Assembly: GCA_002179805.1 (NCBI GenBank)
Contig: NAVB01000317.1
Location: forward strand, 1 to 35,127
Length of the DNA: 35,127 nucleotides
Reading direction: 5' to 3'
Source: Acanthamoeba lenticulata
Taxonomy: Eukaryota > Discosea > Longamoebia > Acanthamoebidae
Under the pieces are notes generated by a model. That model was given only the letters and a program-made list of their open reading frames with translations, was not told where the DNA came from and did not search any database. Position numbers and translations under genes: made by a program. Shown here one piece after another: positions 1 to 11,591 of this stretch (the first letter of the stretch is position 1; each line of letters opens with the position of its first letter).

Positions 1-20
1 TTTTGAAAATAAAAATAAGA

Positions 21-48
21 TATAAAATAAAATAAAATAAAATAAAAA
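21..48. repeat. (TAAAA)n simple repeat in an intron
   Basis: About five tandem TAAAA units lie within the intron at the left edge, inside the acyltransferase gene. On the coding strand this is a T-rich TTTTA tract, which may simply help intron definition. Similar AT tracts recur in other introns of this window. Confidence 0.8.
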
Positions 49-64
49 TGGATAAATTAAGTAC

Positions 65-2135
65 CTGTCTGGTAGAGCTTGTAGTAGGCCAGCTGGAGGG
101 CCATCTGGACGTAGGAATCGGGGCTGAGCTTGGCCTTGTCCTTGATCCACTCGGCGCCATAGGCCCGGAAGTGGAGCAGTCGGAAGTCGACGTCCTGCGC
201 CATCTTGCCGTAGCTCTCCACCGCCCTGCCCGCACACGACACATAAGCGCCGGGTCAGGGCCGCGAGGCCAACGCCGTCTGCGGGCTCTGCGTGGGCGCG
301 AGGACGTACTGCTCCTGGGCGGCACGGAGGGACGGCGAGAGGGTCCAGTGGAGCTTGGTCGGGGCGTCGAGCTCGGCGGAGGCCACGGACTGCTCCTCGG
401 GCGGCAACGCGTAGGCGGCGGCCTGGACCTTGCCCAGGTAGCGCAGCATGTGGTCGGTCATGGCGCCCGCCGTCGGGGCGTCGATGGGCGTGTGCTCGCC
501 GTTGAGCCCACCGCGGCCGTTCTTGAACACGATGTACTGCACGATCTTGTCGTACCACCGGTTCTCGCCGTTGCCCACGAGGCACTGGTGGCCCGCCGTG
601 TCCACGTCACGCGGGCTCTCCTGCATGACGACAACAACGATAATAACGACGACGTCAGTCCCTCGGCCCTCACCGTGGTGGAGGTGGAGGTGATGAGGCG
701 GCACCTCGTCGAGGCACAGCACGAAGAGGGCCTTGTCGATGACGTCCAGGTTGCGGGCGTTGGTGGCCGAGATGGAGACCAGCTCCTGGCGGGCCTTGGC
801 CCACTTGTCCCGGTCCTCGGCCGTCAGGATGCCCACGCCCAGACCTGCCCGGAGCATGGCGGTCGTAGTGGTCAAGGTGAGCACCGAGGCAGGTCCTTAA
901 GGGGTCGAAGTGGAGGTGGAGCAGACGCGCACCGTCGTGGGTCTCCTGGCTGGCCTGGACGATGCGCTCGAGCTGCGCCTGGAGCTCCTTCACGGTGAGC
1001 GTCCGCCGCGCGGCCTTGTCGCGGACGTTCAGGACGAAGAACTGCTTGTTGCTCAGCACCAGCACGTACGGCTCCGGCTCGAACGTGGCGATCTGCCCAT
1101 CATCATCGTCATTATCGTCCATCGCCCACAAACCCCAAACCAAACACCTTCGTCAGCCCACCGAGTCCCGGCTTGTGAGGAACGTCGTCCTCGCTGACGT
1201 ACGTAGTCCTCGCCCTGCTGCGGGTAGCGGGCCGTCGTGAAGAGCCGCGAGTACTGGCTCATGTCGAGCGGGATGGTGCCGCGCATCATCTCGGCCGGCA
1301 CGCCCTGCTTGTCCAGCACGGCCTTGAAGTCCAGCACGCCTGCCCCAAAAATAAAATAAAATAAAATAAAATAATATGAGAATTGGTCGACTACGACAAG
1401 GGAGGGACGGAGGCGGACCCTTGATGCAGAGCGAGGCGACGAGGGACTGGGAGACGTCAGGGCGCTCGGGTCCAGGGACCTTCTCGTCGAACAAAAAGTA
1501 GTACGAGACGTTGACCGGGGTCGGGCAGCGCCAGATGTTGTACGCGTACTTGAGCCTGCCCGCAAGTGGAAAAAAATGTAAATGAGAATTGAATAAAAAC
1601 GAATAAATAAAATAAATATGAAAATATAATCGTACCACCACTCCTCGAGCCAGTTGCGCTTCTGCTGCGCGCGGGCAGCGAGCTTGCGCTGGAGGCGTTG
1701 GCCACGGCCGCCCTCGGCCTGGAACTCCTGGACCAGAGCCTGCGTGCGCTTCATCTCCTCCGGCGAGAAGATGCCTGCGCTCAGGATTACGACGTCAACA
1801 ATCGACAATTCGCTGCTTGCTTGACTTCAGTGCTTTGTCGGCGTGGTCGCACCCAGCATCTCAAAGGGCTGCAGCGAGCGGAGGTATTTGGCCAGCGTCT
1901 CCTCCAGCGGCGGCACGGGCAGTGACGGCAGCTTGTCCTGGTAAGCGTAGGTCGGAGCCGCTGCAGTGTCGTGAACGTATGTGTGTCAACAACCTCTAAG
2001 AGAGCGAGACGACGTTCAATAGAGAAGAAGGCAAGTACGAGGCGGGGTGGTCCTGGTGGCGGTGGCGCGACACTCAGCAGGCCTGAGCAGGGGTCGGGCA
2101 TTGCTGGCAGCCACGGTTGCCGATTTCTGGGCCAT
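65..2135 (-). CDS. Carnitine O-acyltransferase (choline/carnitine acyltransferase family), 3' end missing
   Basis: Transfers acyl groups between CoA and carnitine, a mitochondrial or peroxisomal step of fatty-acid and acetyl handling. The spliced protein reads through an N-terminal LPSLPVPPLEETLAKYLRSL segment, then SPEEMKRTQALVQEF and NWLEEWW, all hallmarks of the family start, and later reaches GLNGEHTPIDAPT, where the His (codon at 492-494) is the catalytic base. The last exon in the window contains KLSPDSYVQMALQLAYYKLY and ends at a GT donor at 64-63, so the rest lies to the left. The ATG at 2135 opens an Ala/Arg/Thr-rich, acid-free leader (MAQKSATVAASNARPLL...) that suits a mitochondrial presequence; an in-frame ATG at 2168 is an alternative. 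Early introns join phase-correctly, e.g. LQPFEMLG|IFSPEE. Chain length (acetyl versus long-chain substrate) cannot be decided here. Confidence 0.88.
1345..1375. repeat. (ATAAA)n simple repeat in an intron
   Basis: A run of ATAAA units within an intron of the carnitine acyltransferase gene. It stands out against GC-rich exons on both sides and marks the intron. Confidence 0.8.
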
Positions 2136-2369
2136 CTTCTGGAAATGCGCGCCTCGCGTGCTTCTCATCTCGACGTTGAACTCGTTCTCGCTCTGTTGTG
2201 CTCTTGGGAAAGAAGAGCCACCCACGCGCTCTCAACCGCCAGTATCGGTCGCCAAATATGCAGTTATTTGCATGAAATTCATGTCTGCGAAATGCTTTGC
2301 GTAACGTTTCGAAATCCAACAAAAATGACTGTCCGAATATGTTCCCCTAAAATTGGCGTACACGCCAAG
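2136..2369. promoter_or_regulatory. Divergent intergenic region between acyltransferase and CTC1-like genes
   Basis: These 234 bases separate two start codons that point away from each other, so both promoters must sit here or overlap the first exons. The segment 2250-2360 is clearly more AT-rich than the flanking exons. I see no convincing TATA element at a standard distance, so only the position supports this call. Confidence 0.4.
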
Positions 2370-5300
2370 ATGGACGAAGATCGGGCAGAGTTGTCCTGGA
2401 GTACAAAACGGCGGAGAGAGCAGGGCGAACCACAACGGAGCGGCAAGCGACCGGTGCCCTCTCCGCCGGCGCTGGGAACTGATCAACTAATCGTGGTGGA
2501 GGATTCGCCACCACCCAGCCACGATTTCGTGGTGGAGACACAGAACCCATCGCCACGCCCGTGGTGGACGCAACTCGAGCTACCTCTTGATGTGGATGAC
2601 CTCACCGACGGCGAGTGTCGTTGGCTGGGCCAGCTCCACGCCGCTGCGTCCCGGGCGCTCCGCCCCTGCAGCTCGGCTGGATTGCTGCAGCAAGGTCCTC
2701 TGTCGCCCTTTGCCGGGACTGCGCTCTCGACGCCTGACTCGTCGCCGTTGTCCGACTCGGATCGACTCACGAGCTCTCCGGCGCCACATGAGCTCTCCTC
2801 GCGCCTCTGCCAGGCCCTGCTGAACGCCCTCCGGCGTCTGCGGTACATCTCCCCGCTCAGAGCGCAGCTACGTAGAAAGGTGTTTGTTGATGAATTGCGA
2901 CATGATCTCCTGTGTCAACTCAGATATGAAGCTTGTGAGGAAGTTGACGAAGATGAGCCATTTTGGTGCGCCATGAACTTGCCTCCGGTGAGCCTGGCCG
3001 AGCTGGTCCGTGCGGCTCAGGCGGCCGACTCTACCAACAAGCACGAGCGAACGCACCCACTCAATCCGCCAACAACGACGACGACGACGACGACGACGAT
3101 GAACTCCACAACGGCCACATCGACGAGCTCTACCTCCACCACGAGTAGCACTTCGACGCTGGCGAGCAATCGGTCCTGGGCCGCCGCCCCGAGCACGAGC
3201 TTCGTGGGGTGCGATCTGGCCTCCTTTTTCCGATCCGAGGTAGAGCCATCGCAGTCCGAACGATCGACGCCGCCACCCTGCCTGTTTGCGCTGCCCCGGG
3301 CCAAGCAGCGCCCTTCGCCCTCTGCGCCCATCCCACACGTGCCGTTCATCCTCATCGCTCGACTTCGAGTCGGTACCCTTCCTCCTCTTCCTTCCCTCAC
3401 TCGCTCTGGACCCTTTTCTCACGGCGTTGTTATGTTGCGTTTGGCAGGCGACGCCTCGAGTCCACGAGAAAATGACCTTTGCCGGGTACGTCGGCGTCGC
3501 TGCCTCTGCGCGTGGGCTTCGTTGACAGACTGTTGATGAGCTTTGCGGCAACTGGCAGGGCTTGGGCCTGTATCTCGAGGACGAGACCGGGCGTATGGCC
3601 TGCGAGCTGCTGGACCCGGACCCGTTTGCGGTTGGGCAGGTCATCCTGGTTTCCCACGCCAACTACATCCCACTACAAACCGCTCCTTCGTCTCCTGGCG
3701 GTACAGCATGCGGCCATCATCTTCACCAGTCGGTTTGCCTCACACTTGTGCACACTGCCTTTCGCGCAGAGCTGCCCGGGTATCTGGAGATCGCCCGATG
3801 GGTGCCGCTCCTCAACCAGGACGACCCGGAGGCAGTACGCCCGGCGGCCCTGGTCCTACGTGCCCTTCACAATCCGCTGGCTCCTCGACATGTGGCCCTG
3901 CGCGCGGTTCGATCCCCTCAGATGCGCTTTTTTGCAGACACGCGCTGCTGACGTCATCCAATCATTACGCCAGGGAGTGACGAGGGAACTGTTTACGCAG
4001 GACCAGAAGCGCAAGAAGAAGAAACGGAAGAAGGCAGAGATCAAAGAGGTGCGTTCCATCACAGATTCCTTTCGTCACGCACGACTGGGGAGTCAAGTTG
4101 AACTTGAATCCCCGCGGGCTTGTGGTGAGCCTCGCAGGTGAGCCTCGTGGGCAAGTTGACTGCGCTAAGTCCGGTCAAGTGGGCCAATGGCAAACCGCAG
4201 CTCGTGCTCCAGCTCAGCCTCACCTATCAGCGCAAATCCGTCGTCGTACGGCCACTTTGCCACAGCTCCCGCGCGTCCTCGATGAACTCGAGCTTATCGG
4301 TTGTGGGTGGGACGCGTCATCAACAAGGGCGCGGTGCGGGAAGTGTCGGTGATCGTGCTCTTTGGCGAGCGCGAGTGCGCGCGCTGGTATCCGTGCCTGG
4401 CGATGGACAAGACCTACTTGATCACCTGTCTACGACCCGCCATCGCCGTCCAATCCGAAGCGTTTGCCGCCACTGCGGGATCGGTCGTCCACCTTTTTGG
4501 TACGCCTTTTCATTTATTTAATCTTTTCAAATAGATTTTTTATTATTTATTAATTTTGCAGTTTTGGTGTAATTCTTGCTGGTGTCTTCACAATGACATG
4601 CAGAGGAAGATGAGGTGTCGATGTCACAAGTGCACAATCACTCGCTCGAGTCGTCGCTCCTGCTGTTCGAGCAGCCGTCGCCCTGGAGTACGTGGCCCTG
4701 GCCACTTGACTTGCCTCAGGCACAGAGACTCACCACCAGGGGAGAACGGCGCACAGGCATTCCTGGCGGCTCCGACCTGTCGATAACGTCCTCGCCGTGC
4801 TCGCCCTCCCCGACGCCGCCATCCTCCTGGCCGAGCGGGGCGACCATCACTGGCGACTCGCTCGTCGATCGAGTCCACCACCGGTGCGACAGCATTCATA
4901 GCCTCGAGGCGCTCAGGGCCTCTGTGCTGACGACCACGGATCGCGCATATGCCGCTCGCACAGATTGGTCAACTACGAGGGCCGGATCACGGGCTACCTG
5001 CCCGGCGGCGTGTTTGAGCTCGACGACCGGCGCGACCGCAAGCTGTTCCTCTCGCATTTCCACACGCCGCACTTGGCCCGGTTCGTTCTCGCTGCACACA
5101 CGATCGTATACTGTGTTGCGAGGCTGACATCGGCGTCTTTGTGTGCCCCAGCGCGGTCCGACGGGGCAACCTGGTCCGTCTGTACAACGTGCACCTGATC
5201 CTGCGGCCGTTCCACCCGATCGCTTACTCGTCCAACGACTTTAGCAACCTGCTGGAGGGATTCGGCTGCTGCAGCTTCAGCCGCGTGAGCGTCGTCGAGT

Positions 5301-8211
5301 TTGGCGACGAGTGCCATCCGCCGGCGGCGGCGCTGCTGCAGGACCGCCGAGGGTCGGCCCTGGAGACCTACCTGCGTCGCTACCCGCTCGCCGCCGCGCC
5401 CTGGATCCTCCACATCTACGCACGTGCGGCGAAGCGATGGCGCGCCGACCGACGGCTGCTCTTCACCGGCGTGCGCACCTTCTCGCCCTTGCACCCGTTG
5501 ATTTTTACCTAAACTCACGTCAACGTTGTTGCGTACGTGCGCGTGTAGGAGGAAAAGGGACTCCTGCATGCCATGTGCCGCGCGGCGGCTCTGCCGGCGG
5601 CGACCGGCAACATATGGAACGACTTCATCGCCCACCAGCGCAGTTGTTGTACGACGTGCGTCGTCCGCCTTTCTTTGATTGCGTGTGTGTTCTAGGGAAG
5701 TGCGCCCATGGCTCATGCATGCGGTGCCCCTGAAGGCGGCCCATCCTGGGCCTTCCGGAGGTGCCCGCGCTCAAGGACTTTGCGGCCATGACCGCGTTGC
5801 TCAAGCCGCCGCCCAGCATCGACCGTCACGCAGCACCTTGTACGTACCTGCGTTGTATTCGTGCTTCTCATGTGCCTCGTTCACGGTGTTACTGCTGCTT
5901 TCGTAGTCATCGTGTGCAGCAGCGAGTTGCCTCGGCCCGTGCTGCTCGTGGGAAAGCTGACGAGCGCGAACGAGATCACCGACGACACGGGCCGCGTAAG
6001 CGTGGAGATCCTCGACCTCGACGCCCACCTTCTAGACGCCTTTGTGTGCCTGACGCGCTTCCGGGTGGCGTTCGACCCGGCGGCCGGCTTCTGCGTGCTG
6101 GCGGCCCTGCGCGACGTCATCGTCTGGTCGCCCGCCGCCGCGCTCGAGCAGCAACAGCAGTCCATTCCGCCGGCGCAAGAGGCCGTGAACGAGGCCTCGA
6201 CCCACAGCTTCGTCGTCGTGGTAAGCCGCTCCTGGTTGCGTCTCGCTTCGCGCCTTGCCATTCCTCACATTCTTCATGTTGTTTTGATCGCAGGTCGTCG
6301 ACAGGCTCGTGCACAAGCCTCGCCTGGGGCTGGGCCAAGCTCACGCACTGTGCGTGGAGGCGGTCCAGCTGCCCACCGCAGCCCACCCGACCGTGCCCGA
6401 GGCCCCCATCACGCTGGAGCTGCGCGATGCCCGGTGGAGTCGCTCTTTTGACGCGCTTCGCCCGGGTGGCGCCTACAGCCTCCGTGGCGTGAGCGCCTTG
6501 TCGACCGACCGCTACTGCCTCCACCCGGCAGGCCGCATCGAGAGCGTGCGGCTCGTGGCCGACGATGGTCTGCCGCTGTGCGAGGACGACCTGGCCCTGC
6601 AAGGCGAGCAGCCGGCCGAGCCGAGCGTCGTCCCCGTCCGTCGCGCGGTGGGCATCGGCCCGGCGGACGAGGCGCTCATCGACGCTCTGCCGCTCCTGGT
6701 GTGCCCTAACGACCTCCAGACGTACGTTGCCTTGGATTGGACGCTTGGTGCATTGACTGCAGCTGACCTATGGCGCTCGACAGAGTGCATGAGCTGCTCG
6801 AGGTGGACTACCTCCCGAGCGCGCAGCACGCGACGATCCGGCCGCTGCGGGGCGAGCGCATGGTGTCGTTCACCTGCGTGGTCGTGGCCGTGCATGCCGG
6901 CGCCGAGAGCCTCCTCCAGCGCCGCGTAGTCTGCGCCGACCACCTCCACGCGCCTCCGGCCGACTGCTTCACCGTCCACGCCGACTGCTTCGTCCTGCCT
7001 CGAGCGCTGCTCCCCGGCGCGCGCGTACTCGCCCTTCTCCCTCTGTCTGCCGCAATTCTGGCTCATGCCTCTCCGCACGGCCACAACCAGGCCCAGTTCC
7101 GTAACGTGCGATGGCTGGCGAGCCCCGAGTTCGAGATCCGGGGCCAGCTGCAGGCCTCGTCCTCTGTCCGCGTGCTCTCGGTGCCAGACGCGTCCTCGAG
7201 CCTTGTCCCTCCGGCCGAGTGCGTTACTTCTGCTCCTCTTCCTGGTCTCATGTGGCTGCCCGATGTTGACTCGCCCCACGCTTGGCAGGCGGGCCTACGA
7301 CCAAGTGGCCGCAGCGTGCCTCTACGACCTGCAATGCAGGCCGGTCGTACGGACGTCCCTCATGCGTCTCACGTGCACCGTCACCACCTTCCTGCATCTC
7401 TCCTTCTCTTTGGGGTACGGCTGGCACACCAAGCAACACAGTGCGGAGCGCTCCGTCTGGCTCACGGTTCGAGATCTTGGGGACACATGGCTCTTCCTCT
7501 AGGCCGGACCAAGCGCCTCGAGGAGAAGCCAAGGTCTGCGTTGATGACTCGACAGGCGAGGCTAGTCTCCTCCTGCGTGGGGCGCCCATCAACGACTTGC
7601 TGGGCCTTGCCCCCGAGTACGCATCCCTCATCCTCTTTGCCACACTCTTGTTGGCCCACACAGTGCAGCTCACATGATGGTGGCCATGGCTGGCGCAGCG
7701 ACCTGGCGGCGGTCAAGCGGGGCCTGCAGCTGTTCGGCGTCTACCGGTTCGGTCACCGCCTCGCTGGCGAGGAGGGCGACAAGAAAAACTGGCGCGCAGC
7801 AGCTGCGGCGCCACCGCCGAGTGACAACCAGCCTCCTGACGGCGACCCGCTGCTCGTGGTGCGACCGCTCCCGGCGGAACCGCCGCTTCACGAGCTCTTG
7901 TTGAAGGACAAGATTCGGCTCGTGACACGACCATCGATGCGCATTGCCGTTGTGTGCAGCGTCAAGTTGCCGGTACGCGATTTAGCACCAGTTCTTCTTG
8001 CCTCGTTGCTGGAGGACAGGACCTCACGTTGTGTGTGTGTAAACCAAAGACGAAGGATCAACAATACCAGTGGTGGCACGATCCACGCCGAAAGAAGCTC
8101 GTGGACTTCAAACGAGTAGAAGACGGCGACAAGATCCACAAGCAACAGACCTTTGCGCCACCGCGCCTGTGGCTGGAAGCCGTGCACATCCAGCGCGCCG
8201 ACGTCATGTGA
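2370..8211 (+). CDS. CTC1: CTC1-like subunit of the CST telomere complex
   Basis: CTC1 is the large OB-fold subunit of CST, which binds single-stranded telomeric DNA and brings polymerase alpha-primase to fill in the C-strand. Several segments align in order with human CTC1 as I recall it: YLEDETGRMACELLDPDPF; GYLEIARWVPLL; REVSVIVLFGERECARWYP; LVNYEGRITGYLPGGVFELD followed by RRGNLVRLYNVHLI; DCFVLPRALLPGARV; and CVDDSTGEASLLLRGAPIND with LLGLAPE. The start at 2370 begins MDEDRAELSWSTKRRREQ, with a low-complexity Thr/Ser region near 3073-3165. Resolved exons are 2370-3372, 3448-3485, 3559-3700, 3770-3834, 3938-4048, 4138-4245, 4328-4499, 4604-4883, 4964-5080, 5152-5470 and 5549-5648, all phase-consistent. 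Around 5650-5760 I cannot join frames cleanly; further exons continue to the TGA at 8209-8211. Family assignment rests on remembered similarity, not a search. Confidence 0.75.
3073..3099 (+). repeat. (ACG)n trinucleotide repeat in coding sequence
   Basis: About nine tandem ACG/CGA units in the first exon of the CTC1-like gene encode a poly-threonine run. It is followed by a Ser/Thr-rich stretch to about 3165, probably a disordered linker. Such tracts often vary in length between strains. Confidence 0.85.
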
Positions 8212-8302
8212 GCGTTGGAATTTAAGGCATGCAAAAATCGAGCAAAATTGAGGATTGTAGGCAGAGCCCGCAGACGCATCTTCGGGCCACGCAAGGTGGA
8301 CA

Positions 8303-11300
8303 ATGGAACGTTTGGTGGCGCTGGGCGTGGCGCTCTTGTTTGTGCTCGTTGCCGCGACGAATGTTTCGGCTGTAGACAGCTGCAATGCAGCTGGATCGGC
8401 CCGCGTTGTCGAGGTTCGATTATCTCTCTCTCAAATTCATTTTTGCGCGTTCACGAGCTTTGCCCCCTTGAGCTTTCTGGTCAGCATCTGCTCGAAGTCT
8501 TATGGTTTGCTTTTGCGTGTTGAACGCGACTAGACTGAAATCGACTCAGCTGTGAGCGTGATCGAGTGGGTGGTCAAGCCGCAGACCGGCACCAAGCCCA
8601 AAACCGAGGTTCGCTCCTCTCGCAGCCAGCTCCCCCACTGTTGCAGTTTTCGTGACATTTTGTGATGCAACAGGTGATTTACGTGATCAGCGAGGCAGGC
8701 TCGCTCTACCGCAGCGCGGACCAGGGCCAGCGCTGGGCGCTGCAGACACAAATCGGGCAGGTCACCGCCCTCTCGCTGTCCAACAGCACCGATCGGCAGT
8801 GGTTCTACAACGTCGCCACGGGCAAGGCCTGGAACACGCGCGACCAGGGCCTGACCTACCAGAGCATCAAGCCTGGCTCCCGCTTCACCGCGCTCGAGGC
8901 TCACCCGACCCTGCCCGACACCGCCCTGGCCCTCCTCTACGAAGACGGCGTTAAGAACGTGCGTTTTGTTGTGTTGTCGTTGTGCCGGTGCTGCTCGGCT
9001 GGCTCACTTGAAGCCTCTACTTTGCCGCGTGCAGCTCTACGTGACGAACGACTTTGGCTCGACGTGGAGGCGCGTGCAAACCAACGTGGACCAGGCCAAC
9101 TGGGGCCAGGCCGGGCTCGATGGCGTGCCGGAGGGCAATATACTGGCGCTCCTGCGCTCCAGCGGCAGCGACAGCCTCACCTTTGCGCGCAGCCGCAACT
9201 ACTTTGCCAACACCGACTACACGCTCACCAACGCCATCGCCTCTCTCTACCACAAGAAGGTGATCTTTGTCGTCCGCGTACGTCTCTTCAATGTTACCTC
9301 AAAGAGGACGCTGCCGTTGACGACGTTGACGATAACGTCGATGTTGATGGCGATAATGATGATGTGCAGAGGAGCGCCAGCCGAGGCCTCGAGCTTTGGT
9401 CGAGCGTGGACGGCGCCGAGACCTTCTCGCGCGCGCTCTTCCCTAACCTTGGCGCGCTTCGCGAGCAGGTGCGTCGTCGTTGCCACCTCAAGTGTCATCG
9501 TCATAGTTGTTGTTGTTGTTGTTTCTGATGCTGATGTTGCTGTTGCGGTGCAACTTCCAGAGGTACACGATCGTTGATCTGGACGAGGGCGAAGCCTTTG
9601 TGAACGTGGGGCTCAGCGACTCGGACAACTACGGCACCATCTATGGCTCCGATCGCTTCGATCGCGAGTTTGTCCAGATCCTCCGGTACAACAAGCGGAC
9701 GACCACCGGTCGTGTCGACTTCCGCCGCGTGTTCGGGCTCGAGGGCATCTACCTGGCCAACCGCTTCAACTCCTCCGACGCCCGCTTCCCCCAGACCGTC
9801 ATCACCTTTAACAAGGGTATATGATATACCATTTTAGTTTCATTTTCAAATTTTATTTTGTTTTTCTAATTTCTTTGAAACAATAACGAAACAGGAGCGG
9901 ACTGGAAGACGCTGACGGCGCCGAAGAAGGATATGAACAACCAGCCGATCGTGTGCGACGGCTGCGGGCTGCAGCTGATGGGCCGGACGGACTCGACCAA
10001 GCACAACCAGCTCTACTCGAACGAGAACGCCGTCGGGCTGGTGATTGCCAATGGTCACGTGGCGCCCTACCTCAGGTCGGAAATCCGGCGTGAGCAGCTG
10101 TCCATGTGGCTCTCGCGCGACGCCGGCCAGACGTGGAGCGAGGTCGGCCGCGGCAGCCACACGTTTGAGCTGGCCAACCACGGCGCCATCACGCTCTTTG
10201 CCGAGGACTACCAGCCGATCACCAGCCTCAAGTACTCGTGGACGCAGGGCCTCACGCAGGTCCAGTGCAGCTTCACCTCCGATCCCATGACCGTCGTCGA
10301 CATCGCCACGGAGCCCGACAACAAGGCGCGCACGTTCGTCATGTACGGCACTCGCGCCTCCAAGAAGGGCGTCCTCGTCCACGTCGACTTTGAGGCCGTC
10401 GTCCGTGAGTGCACGACCGATGACTTTGAGGAGTGGAGCCCGTTGGGCGACAAGTGCCTGCTGGGCGAGCGGTACGCGTACCACCGCCGCAAGCAGGACA
10501 GCATGTGCGTCGTGAGCTACGACCACGAGTCCAGCGTCCGCCTCCAGACCTGCCCCTGTGCCGAGGAGGACTACGAGTGGTACGTTCATCTTCATCACCA
10601 TCACCTTCTTCATTTTCTTCATCGCCATGTTCTGACCTGAGGTGTGCGAATTGCGCAGCGACTTCTGCTTCGAGCCGGTGGGCGCGCGGCCGCAGATGTG
10701 CAAGAAGATCTGCCCCGACTACGACCCGACGAAGGAGCCGGCCGAGTGCCTCGACACCTGGTTCGAGACGCGGGGCTACCGCCTGGTGCCGGGCAACAAG
10801 TGCGACCGGACCAGCGCGACGGCCCAGGCCCTCGAGCCCATCCAACACACGTGCGCGTCGATCCCCGACGACAAGCGGCCCGACACCTCGCCCTCGGGCC
10901 TCAGCGGCGGCGCCGTGTTTGGGATCTTGCTCGTGGTCCTTTTCATCCTCGGCTGCGGCCTCGTCGTGGCCGCGGCCGTGCTGGCCACCATCAACCCGCA
11001 GTTCCGCGAGCTGGCCCAGCGCTACATGCCGCGCCGCTTCCAAGAGCTCGGCGGCGGCGGTCGCGGCTTTGGTCGCTCGCCCGGCGCCGACGCGCGGCCG
11101 CGGACGAGCGCCTACGCCAAGGTGGGCGGCGGCGGTGGTTCCATGCTCGACGGCCTTGAGGATGATGACAACAGCCTTGCCGAGGACGAGGAGAGCTCTT
11201 CATCCTTCCGGTTGCCGTCGTCGATGTCATCTTCATCATCGTCATCTTCTTCGTCCTCGGCACCCAAGGTCGGATCGATCAACGGCTCGGCGGCCGGTGA

Positions 11301-11325
11301 CGACGACTTTGATCCGAGGCAATGA
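8303..11325 (+). CDS. VPS10/sortilin-family sorting receptor
   Basis: A type I membrane receptor that sorts cargo such as hydrolases between Golgi and endolysosomes. The ATG at 8303 opens a signal peptide (MERLVALGVALLFVLVAATN, cleavage likely after VSA). The lumenal part is a VPS10 ten-bladed propeller with Asp-box repeats SADQGQRW, TRDQGLTY, TNDFGSTW, SVDGAETF and SRDAGQTW. A Cys-rich 10CC module follows (CLLGERYAYHRRK, CPCAEEDYECDFCF), then one membrane span (GAVFGILLVVLFILGCGLVV) and a tail with a Ser run and acidic clusters. Exons: 8303-8413, 8534-8608, 8674-8958, 9035-9277, 9370-9468, 9561-9816, 9895-10579, 10659-11325, giving 806 residues with all phases matching. It starts only 91 bases after the upstream stop, so its promoter is very short or lies inside the upstream gene. 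Confidence 0.93.
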
Positions 11326-11591
11326 TCTCACTCCCCGCTGAAGGTCTTCACTTTTTGTTCTTCTTCTTCTTCTTCGTTTGCATCTTCTCGTCACCATCCT
11401 TGGCATGAAGATAGGAAGCGTGACGACGACCGTCGGCACCAGCACCACCGTCTTCTTCACCGCAACCCCTCTCCCTCCCCTTATTCCAGGACCGTCTCCT
11501 GTAAATAGAGCGGCGCAACTTCACAACACGACCACCATCACCTTCCATCACTATCGACCGCTCTTCATGTTCATTGTCGTCGTCATTGCCA

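Noticed and set aside
48..998. Long forward-strand open frame of 316 codons
   Set aside because: It lies antisense to well-matched carnitine acyltransferase exons and has low-complexity Arg/Gly/Leu composition; a GC-rich shadow frame.
9846..10703. 285-codon reverse-strand open frame
   Set aside because: Exactly opposite a VPS10 exon that contains an Asp box and the 10CC motif; no motif of its own.
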